From Oscillospiraceae bacterium (lineage in GTDB: Bacteria; Bacillota; Clostridia; Oscillospirales; Ruminococcaceae), in contig JAFLUJ010000358.1 of NCBI GenBank assembly GCA_022511485.1, positions 1-10,021 of the forward strand: a stretch of 10,021 nt of DNA. Direction: 5' to 3'. A program made the position numbers and the translations under genes. How positions within the stretch are numbered: the first letter of the stretch is position 1; every line of letters begins with the position of its first letter. This document shows positions 1 to 5,825 of this stretch, piece after piece. The notes below the pieces were generated by a model. It was not told the origin of the DNA. It saw only the letters and a program-made list of their open reading frames with translations, and did not search any database.

Positions 1-30
1 GAATAACCTTTCTTCAGAAAGGTTTTCCCC
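1..30 (-). terminator. Hairpin after the last gene, candidate (possibly bidirectional) terminator
   Basis: An 8-bp perfect stem (positions 5-12 with 17-24) closes a 4-nt loop (13-16). Past one mismatch it can extend by about three further pairs, one of them a G-T wobble. On the minus strand the stem reads AACCTTTC, TGAA, GAAAGGTT. It lies about 105 nt after the MBOAT stop. A U-run on the minus-strand side is not seen before the window ends. On the plus strand the stem is followed by TTTT (two of these in the stem) and CCCC. It could therefore serve either direction. The 100 nt between it and the MBOAT gene hold no gene that I can support. Confidence 0.5.
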
Positions 31-131
31 AGTAAGAGTACAGAAATAATTTGCCGAATTATGATCTACATTATTGTTCACGATATACTGCTCATGAAAC
101 TACCCTGTGCAACAGCCCGATTTTTGTATTA

Positions 132-1637
132 CTAAAATCTGAAATAAAGGAACGGATTATAGGTTGCGTCCACGAGGTAGGAGGTACATAACAGAAGGAC
201 ACAAGCCACCGCCACAGAAACAGCATAAGAGTATGCCTGTTTCTCTTTCTTTTTGAAATATGCCATGAATTTCCTGAAAAGATTAGTGGAGGCAAATATA
301 CACAACAGATAGATAAGAGCATTTGAGGAGAATATATACGCCGAAGTGCTGTCGGAAAGCACCCCTCCCCCTCCAAACATTGCAAGGATATAACGTCCTG
401 CATCGCTGAGAGTATCCGTATCGAACAGTACCCAGCCGAACACCGCTATAAGGAACGTATACAGCATACTTACCGCCGCCGGAAGCTTCTCCAGTATCTT
501 TCCCCAGCCGGCACGCTCTATTATTATGAGAACTCCGAAATAAAGACCCCATATGATAAAGTTCCAGCTTGCTCCGTGCCATAAGCCGGTGAGACCCCAC
601 ACTATCAGCAGGTTGCGGAAGGTCTTTCCCCTGCCCTTCCGGTTTCCGCCGAGAGGGATATAGACATACTCCCTGAACCATGTGCCGAGAGTGATATGCC
701 ATCTTCTCCAGAATTCGCTTACACTTTTTGAAAGATAGGGATGGTCAAAGTTCTTGGGGAAATTAAATCCCAGCATCTTTCCCAGTCCCACAGCCATATC
801 CGAGTATCCGGAAAAGTCGAAGTATATCTGGAATGTGAACGCAAGTATCCCAAGCCATGCAGTAGCAACGCTGAGCTCGCTGTAATCCATCGCCTTGACC
901 TGGGTCCATATAATTCCGATGTTGTTGGCAAGGAGAACCTTTTTCGCCAGACCCTTTGAGAATTTCCCTATGCCCTCGCTTATCTTGTTGATGTTGACCG
1001 TGCGGCTGTCTATTTCCTTGGCAACGTCCTCGTAACGGACGATAGGACCGGCAACTATCTGCGGAAACAGCGTCACATATGATGCAAAGCCTATGAAGCT
1101 TTTCTGCACATTGATATTGCGCATATAAAGGTCAATGGTATAGGACATGGACTGGAATGTGAAGAATGAAATTCCTATAGGCAGAGCGACCCTGTCCTCA
1201 CTAAGTCCGAAATTGAAAATATTCTTGTTTATCGCTTTGTTTACAAGGATGACCGGATTCGTAATATCCGACCGGAAGATCGAATTTATGGTGTCGAAAA
1301 TAAAATCGCTGTATTTGAACACCGCCAGCAGACCGATATTCATGCAGACGGACACGATAAGGCAGACCGTCCGTATCCTTTGGTTGTCGTCATATCTATG
1401 CATAAGACGTCCCGCTGTGTAATCTATCAGCGTGGAGATTATCATTATTACGACATAAAACGGCTCTCCCCATGCGTAGAAGAAAAGTCCGGTGGCAAGG
1501 ATAAACAGATTCCGCACCGGGATAACAAGAGCCCTGTCTCCTCCAAGAGGTATCGTTATCTTGTTGGGCATGAAAATATATAAAACAAGCACTATTGGCA
1601 GAAAATAGTATAAAAATGTCAGGCTTGAAAAGACCAT
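132..1637 (-). CDS. MBOAT-family membrane-bound O-acyltransferase (AlgI/DltB-like)
   Basis: This 501-residue integral membrane protein belongs to the AlgI/DltB/PatA branch of the MBOAT family, which moves acyl groups onto extracytoplasmic polymers such as teichoic acid, alginate or peptidoglycan. Family hallmarks seen: PIGISFFTFQ near residues 153-162, FPQIVAGPIVR near 191-201, FDFSGYSDMA near 273-282, FWRRWHITLGTWFR near 309-322, and LTGLWHGASWNF near 349-360. His354 in the last motif is the expected catalytic histidine, and His314 is the second conserved one. About ten or more hydrophobic segments span the protein, beginning at residue 8. The length is normal for AlgI-like proteins. The ATG lies 4 nt after the TOPRIM stop codon, with an AGGGA ribosome site 7 nt upstream inside that gene. 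The substrate cannot be read from the sequence. No SGNH/AlgX/DHHW partner gene, which often accompanies this family, is visible; one could lie left of the window, although a hairpin intervenes. Confidence 0.93.
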   Translation of the reverse strand: MVFSSLTFLYYFLPIVLVLYIFMPNKITIPLGGDRALVIPVRNLFILATGLFFYAWGEPFYVVIMIISTLIDYTAGRLMHRYDDNQRIRTVCLIVSVCMNIGLLAVFKYSDFIFDTINSIFRSDITNPVILVNKAINKNIFNFGLSEDRVALPIGISFFTFQSMSYTIDLYMRNINVQKSFIGFASYVTLFPQIVAGPIVRYEDVAKEIDSRTVNINKISEGIGKFSKGLAKKVLLANNIGIIWTQVKAMDYSELSVATAWLGILAFTFQIYFDFSGYSDMAVGLGKMLGFNFPKNFDHPYLSKSVSEFWRRWHITLGTWFREYVYIPLGGNRKGRGKTFRNLLIVWGLTGLWHGASWNFIIWGLYFGVLIIIERAGWGKILEKLPAAVSMLYTFLIAVFGWVLFDTDTLSDAGRYILAMFGGGGVLSDSTSAYIFSSNALIYLLCIFASTNLFRKFMAYFKKKEKQAYSYAVSVAVACVLLLCTSYLVDATYNPFLYFRF

Positions 1638-1641
1638 TTTA

Positions 1642-2268
1642 TTATCCCTCTCCGTCAGAATGTGCAGAACTTGACGTCAGTACATTCCGGTAATTTTTTA
1701 CAGTATCATAAAGCTCCTGTCTTGTCATAATGGTGTTAAGAATATCCACCATGCCGGTGACGGTCAGTCTTTCCGGCAGGTCAAGCTCTGAAAGGAGCTT
1801 CCGTCTCATTTCGGAGGAATTTTCTCCCCCGCTCAGTCCCAGCTCGTAAAGGTCAAGACGGGTAATAGGATCAGCGGGCTCTTCTGTATGGTCAGCGGTT
1901 ATACCGGCTTTCCGGAAGGCTTCAAGGATGATCTCCCCGTCAATGCCCTCAACTCCAAGCTTCCCTTCCTTTGAAGGAGCATCCTTCCGCCGTTCCTTTC
2001 CGAAAATATCGGGGACGTAAACATTTATTATCCTGCCCTCATGGACAGCTCCCTTGATATAGGAGCGTATTTTGAATCCCGCCGAATCCGAATCGGTAAG
2101 GATTATTATCCCCGTTGTTCTGGCAAAATACCTTATAATTTCAAGAGTTTCCCTGTTTTTGAAAATGTTAAAGCCGCCTGTGGGGATTATGACCCCGTCA
2201 ATTACCGAGGAAAGCCTGATCTTGTCGTACTTTCCCTCTACTATAACAGCTTCCTTGACCTTAAGCAT
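1642..2268 (-). CDS. TOPRIM-domain protein, RNase M5-like (5S rRNA maturation nuclease family)
   Basis: The 208-residue product from the chosen start carries an N-terminal TOPRIM domain. The motif VEGKYDK gives the catalytic Glu at residue 11, and LTDSDSAG gives the paired acidic residues Asp59 and Asp61. The TGGF step and the IINVYVPD strand of the fold lie between and after them. The C-terminal half (DPITRLDLYELGLSGG onward) resembles the DUF4093 region that follows TOPRIM in RNase M5, the enzyme that matures 5S rRNA at the ribosome. The usual glycine/asparagine-rich end of that domain looks diverged, so the exact substrate is less certain. Starting at the first ATG (2283) would add five residues, but GGAGG sits 8 nt before the ATG at 2268, which I prefer. 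That start overlaps the end of holA by 8 nt and implies translational coupling. Classical rnmV is usually found elsewhere (next to ksgA in Bacillus), so I assign the family and not the symbol. Confidence 0.85.
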   Translation of the reverse strand: MLKVKEAVIVEGKYDKIRLSSVIDGVIIPTGGFNIFKNRETLEIIRYFARTTGIIILTDSDSAGFKIRSYIKGAVHEGRIINVYVPDIFGKERRKDAPSKEGKLGVEGIDGEIILEAFRKAGITADHTEEPADPITRLDLYELGLSGGENSSEMRRKLLSELDLPERLTVTGMVDILNTIMTRQELYDTVKNYRNVLTSSSAHSDGEG

Positions 2269-3322
2269 AGCTCTTGCCTCCATAGGACAACATCTTTACT
2301 ATTGCCTCTTCAAGGAGTATCTGATTATCCGTTCTCGAGGACTTCATCGCCGCATCGGTGTCCGCAAGTATTCTCATGCAGTTTCTGAGATGGGGCATGG
2401 GAATTTTCTGGACGTCCCGGAAAGCATTGTCCACCCTGAACAGCATATTTTTCGGATAGCCGAAGTCCTCCTTTACATTGGCAGGAGTTTTCCGGCAGGA
2501 AATCGCCGCTCTTGCCCTGTACAGGTCTACCATATTTCCCGTGACAGCATAAAGAATGGATATGGGTTCGATTTTCTCCTCGGTAAGGTCGTTCAGAAGC
2601 CGCAGGGCAGTCCTTCTGTCCATCCGGCATATTGCCTTTGCAAGGTCAAAGGTGGTAGTCTCTATCTGTCTTGGAGAAAGCTCCCGTATAATATCGGTGG
2701 TTATTTCGTTTCCCTCTGCGTATGATGTAAGCTTGTGAAGCTCATTTTCAATAAGCAGGGTGTTGCAGGAGCACTGCACAGCCAGAAATTCCGCAGCCTC
2801 CTTCGAGATGCCGCAGCCTGCCTTTGAAGCCTTAGCCATTATCTCCTTTGCCAGAGCAGCGGGAGACTTCAAAGCAAAATTGCACACCCCTCCCACCTTT
2901 GAGACAGCGTCCATAAGCTTCTTATTTTTAGCAGTGGGATATTTTTTTCCGTCGGTGACATCCACCGAGGTGTAGTAAAATACCAGTATCGTCGTCTCGG
3001 GAAGATCGCTGACTATCTCCGTAAGACGTTTAATTGTATCGGCAGTAAGACCTTCCGCATTAAGATCGCAGACCATACAGCAGATGTAGTCCGCGAAAAA
3101 CGGCAGAGCTTCACAGGCGTCGGAAAAGGTGTCAATGTCAAAGCTTTTGCCGTCAAAGCTGTGGAGATTACAGGTCTCGTTGTCCTTATCCACAGCCTTT
3201 GAGGCGATCTTTTTTGCATACGCCTCCACAGCGGCGATGTCCTTACCATAGAAATAATACGCTCTTTCAAACTGTCCGTTTTTTATCGCCGTTTTCAGAC
3301 TGCTTTCAGTTATCTCCGCCAT
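2261..3322 (-). CDS. holA: DNA polymerase III subunit delta
   Basis: The 353-residue product matches the delta clamp-loader subunit of the replicative polymerase. Delta opens the beta sliding clamp and is part of the DnaX complex. The N-terminal domain begins with the family pattern YYFYGKDIAAVEAYAKKI (about residues 22-39), which is AAA+-like but lacks a P-loop, as expected for delta. The stretch NTLLIENELHKLTSY (187-201) and the following TTFDLAKAI (223-231) are typical of domains II and III. The C-terminal helical collar domain ends near QILLEEAIVKML. Length is close to that of Bacillus HolA. AAGGAGAA about 4-5 nt before the ATG supports the start. The gene follows comEC by 18 nt, and comEC-holA is a widespread Firmicute gene pair, which strengthens both assignments. 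Many Firmicutes have rpsT next; here the RNase M5-like TOPRIM gene takes that place. Confidence 0.93.
   Translation of the reverse strand: MAEITESSLKTAIKNGQFERAYYFYGKDIAAVEAYAKKIASKAVDKDNETCNLHSFDGKSFDIDTFSDACEALPFFADYICCMVCDLNAEGLTADTIKRLTEIVSDLPETTILVFYYTSVDVTDGKKYPTAKNKKLMDAVSKVGGVCNFALKSPAALAKEIMAKASKAGCGISKEAAEFLAVQCSCNTLLIENELHKLTSYAEGNEITTDIIRELSPRQIETTTFDLAKAICRMDRRTALRLLNDLTEEKIEPISILYAVTGNMVDLYRARAAISCRKTPANVKEDFGYPKNMLFRVDNAFRDVQKIPMPHLRNCMRILADTDAAMKSSRTDNQILLEEAIVKMLSYGGKSYA
2277..2281 (-). promoter_or_regulatory. Ribosome binding site that sets the TOPRIM gene start
   Basis: GGAGG lies inside the last codons of holA, with an 8-nt spacer before the ATG at 2268. The upstream ATG at 2283 overlaps this SD and has its own nearest AGGAGG about 21 nt away, which is too far. 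This favours the shorter TOPRIM product. Confidence 0.7.
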
Positions 3323-3340
3323 AACATTCTCCTTATCAGA

Positions 3341-5440
3341 TCAGTCTATTGCTGCCGAACGTATAGTTCCGTCAGAAGCTATAACCATTTTCACGCTTTC
3401 GCCGATGTATATATCCTCATCCTTTTCTGCCACTATCCTTGCGCTGTCGCTCAGAGCTGCCATTATACCGGCGCTGACGTCCGTGCTGGGGTCAGCTCCG
3501 GAGTATCTCACCGCCGCAGCGTATTCCCTGTCCTCTGCTCCGGAGAAACCGGAGCAGTAAAACAAAATGTCATCGCCCAGACAGCTTACCGTAAATGTCT
3601 CATCATCTATAAAGCTGACGGTGTATCTGTCAATTTTAATTTCACCGGGAGTATGATATTTTCTTATACTCTTATTTAATGAATCCTCCGGAATAAGCAC
3701 TGTACTTACCTGAAACAGGTCAAAAGCCTCCATGTAGACCGGAAATGATGTGTCCGCTCCATCAGTCAGTATCAGCGTATTGATCTTATAGATACCGTTC
3801 CTGTTCAGATATTTCACCACCGCAGAGGAAGCCTTTCCGCTCTTTGTCAGGTCAATGACGGACGCGCTTTTCTTGTCGTGTATGACAGCGGCAGAGGAGC
3901 TTCCGTTCTTTATGACTGCCACAGTGATGTTTCCATCCGGAACGATCCGGTATACGTTTATTGAAATGACAGAGAAAAGGAGTATCGTTACCGCCGCAAA
4001 AGAAGTCACATCTGCCTTTCTTGTCCTCAGGAAAATAACTGCTATCAGGACTGCCGCCGCAATGGCCGACAGCCTCGCAACATCGCTTCCAAGAGGGATA
4101 TAGGAAAAATGAAGTCCTCCGATAAATCGGGAAGCCTCCAGAACTATATCACACAGGAATCCGCATATTTTAAGGACCGGCACGGCAATTACGGAAACAC
4201 CTCCCGTAAGCGTTACGATCAGACCTCCTATAAGGATCAGTTCGCATATGGGAAGCAGGAGCAGATTTGAAATGGGAGACATGACCGAGACCTCATCAAA
4301 ATACAGCATTGACACCGGGAAAACCACCAGCGTCACACATAAGGACATTACCGCCGATTTTGCAATAGCTCCAAGCTTATGCTTTTCCTCAATAAGCTTT
4401 ATTGCCTGAGGAGCGGCAACTCCTATCCCGAAAACTCCCGCCGCCGAAAGCAGAAAGGAAGCGTCCCGGACTGCAAAGGGGTCGGTTACTGTCAGCAGAA
4501 TTACAGCAATTCCCAGAGAATTGAAGACATCTGACTGCCGTCTGAACAGTCCTGCACCGTACACGATAATAAGCATAACCGCCGCGCGGATAACGGAATT
4601 TGACATTCCCGCCAGAAGCACAAAGCATGAGATGGGAACAAGCAGGAGACCGAACCTGCAATATTTATTGATGGGAAGGCGGGATATAAAAAAGCTGAAA
4701 AACGCACATATCACCGTCAGATGAACTCCGGACACTGCCATAATATGACCGATACCCGCACGGTACATCAGAGTTTTCTGACTGCTTTCCAGATCGGATT
4801 TATCTCCGAAAAGCATAGCCGCCATAACTCCCTGACCGTCCTCGTCCATATATTCGCTGACTGTCTTTATGATATGACTTCTGTAACGATTTACCACAGC
4901 AAAAAGGGAAAAGCCTTTTCCCGGCTTGCAGCTTACGTATTTTACATTATTTATCCGGAGATATATCCCCTTTGCTTTATAGTAAGACTGTGAGGAGAAG
5001 GTATAGCTGTCCTTCAAAGCTTCGGCAGTGCCAATAAGGCTTACCGGATCGCCGATCTCCCCGCCAAAATCATCTGTGTAACAGATGACCTTGGCGCGAA
5101 CATCGTCATTTATAACACCGTCTACGATATAGCTTGACTTATCCCCGCTGCGTTCTGTACATTCCCTGATGATGCCGTTTACTTCTACATCGTAGCCGTC
5201 GTATTTGACCACATTACGATAAACGGTGACATCACAAATTCCATACAGAAGCATAGCTAAAGCCCCGCTTATCAGGCAGACTGCCGCGCAGATGTATTTC
5301 TTTCCCAGAACTGCCGGCATTGCCGCGGAAGTCATCCCAACTGCCGATGCCAGCGGCACACTTACCCCGGAGCTTAAAAATGATGCGAAAAACAGCCCGA
5401 CTAAATAGGACGAACCTACATAAGCCATTTTCCGCACCAT
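3341..5440 (-). CDS. comEC: ComEC/Rec2-family DNA internalisation protein
   Basis: ComEC forms the inner-membrane channel that brings single-stranded DNA into naturally competent cells. The 699-residue product shows the usual order. Membrane segments lie near residues 8-24 and 49-69, followed by an extracytoplasmic OB-like DUF4131 region (about 75-170). The Competence domain (about 200-500) has MLFGDKSDL, the signature HIMAVSGVHLTVI near 232-244, and GMSNSVIRAAVM, followed by many hydrophobic helices. The C-terminal 195 or so residues take the place of the MBL domain but lack its metal motifs: LTHxHxDH is replaced by LTDGADTS, and the DVGQGD position reads KNGSSS. Whether this ComEC is functional in uptake is therefore open. 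A TTG at 5449 would add three residues but sits 1 nt from the SD; the ATG at 5440 has AAAGGA 10 nt upstream. It follows the HIT gene by 19 nt and precedes holA by 18 nt. Confidence 0.9.
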   Translation of the reverse strand: MVRKMAYVGSSYLVGLFFASFLSSGVSVPLASAVGMTSAAMPAVLGKKYICAAVCLISGALAMLLYGICDVTVYRNVVKYDGYDVEVNGIIRECTERSGDKSSYIVDGVINDDVRAKVICYTDDFGGEIGDPVSLIGTAEALKDSYTFSSQSYYKAKGIYLRINNVKYVSCKPGKGFSLFAVVNRYRSHIIKTVSEYMDEDGQGVMAAMLFGDKSDLESSQKTLMYRAGIGHIMAVSGVHLTVICAFFSFFISRLPINKYCRFGLLLVPISCFVLLAGMSNSVIRAAVMLIIVYGAGLFRRQSDVFNSLGIAVILLTVTDPFAVRDASFLLSAAGVFGIGVAAPQAIKLIEEKHKLGAIAKSAVMSLCVTLVVFPVSMLYFDEVSVMSPISNLLLLPICELILIGGLIVTLTGGVSVIAVPVLKICGFLCDIVLEASRFIGGLHFSYIPLGSDVARLSAIAAAVLIAVIFLRTRKADVTSFAAVTILLFSVISINVYRIVPDGNITVAVIKNGSSSAAVIHDKKSASVIDLTKSGKASSAVVKYLNRNGIYKINTLILTDGADTSFPVYMEAFDLFQVSTVLIPEDSLNKSIRKYHTPGEIKIDRYTVSFIDDETFTVSCLGDDILFYCSGFSGAEDREYAAAVRYSGADPSTDVSAGIMAALSDSARIVAEKDEDIYIGESVKMVIASDGTIRSAAID

Positions 5441-5450
5441 TTTGATCAAG

Positions 5451-5456
5451 TCCTTT
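5451..5456 (-). promoter_or_regulatory. Ribosome binding site that sets the comEC start
   Basis: AAAGGA is separated by 1 nt from the in-frame TTG at 5449 but by 10 nt from the ATG at 5440. The spacing favours the ATG, although 10 nt is at the long end of the normal range. Confidence 0.55.
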
Positions 5457-5459
5457 CAA

Positions 5460-5804
5460 TTAACCCATTGTAACTTCGAGCTTTCTGCCGCCCAGAATGT
5501 GGAAATGCAGATGATGAACGCTCTGACAGCCGTTTTCCCCGCAGTTTGTTACAATGCGGAAGCCTTCCCCGGCTATTCCCTGTTCTTTGGCGATCTTAGC
5601 TGCCGCCTCAAATATTTTTGAGACCACTCCTGAATTTTCCGCGGTTATTTCCGAAGCTCCTGAAATATGCTCCTTGGGAATAACCAGTATATGCACCGGA
5701 GCAAGAGGATTTATGTCCTTGAAAGCGTATACGAACTCGTCCTCGTAGACCTTTGTGCTGGGAATTTCTCCTGAAATTATTTTACAGAAAAGACAATCTG
5801 CCAT
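5460..5804 (-). CDS. Histidine-triad (HIT/Hint) nucleotide hydrolase
   Basis: This 114-residue protein is a single-domain HIT protein of the Hint branch, cytosolic enzymes that hydrolyse nucleoside phosphoramidates and aminoacyl-adenylates. It begins CLFCKIISGEIPS, the standard Hint opening with a CxxC pair at residues 4 and 7. It continues with YAFKDINPLAPVHILVIPKEH in the middle and ends with the triad HLHFHILGG. The three histidines are 98, 100 and 102, with His100 the expected nucleophile. Asn87 and Gly89 in the TNCGENGCQSV loop match conserved positions near the nucleotide. The length is typical. GGAGGG lies 8 nt before the ATG. It follows alaS by 21 nt and precedes comEC. Its place directly behind an aminoacyl-tRNA synthetase gene fits a housekeeping role in clearing leaked aminoacyl-AMP, but that link is inference. 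Confidence 0.94.
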   Translation of the reverse strand: MADCLFCKIISGEIPSTKVYEDEFVYAFKDINPLAPVHILVIPKEHISGASEITAENSGVVSKIFEAAAKIAKEQGIAGEGFRIVTNCGENGCQSVHHLHFHILGGRKLEVTMG

Positions 5805-5825
5805 AATTTTTACCCTCCGTATAAT

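Noticed and set aside
92..403. Minus-strand open frame running past the MBOAT stop codon
   Set aside because: It begins inside the MBOAT gene in another frame, has no SD and gives a sequence with no recognisable family. Only about 40 nt extend past the MBOAT gene.
2269..2283. Longer TOPRIM protein starting at the ATG at 2283
   Set aside because: The GGAGG that serves the ATG at 2268 overlaps the 2283 ATG, and no SD is well spaced for the longer form.
2072..2725. Long plus-strand open frame of 217 codons
   Set aside because: It lies antisense to holA and the TOPRIM gene, both with clear family motifs and SD sites. Its translation shows no recognisable domain.
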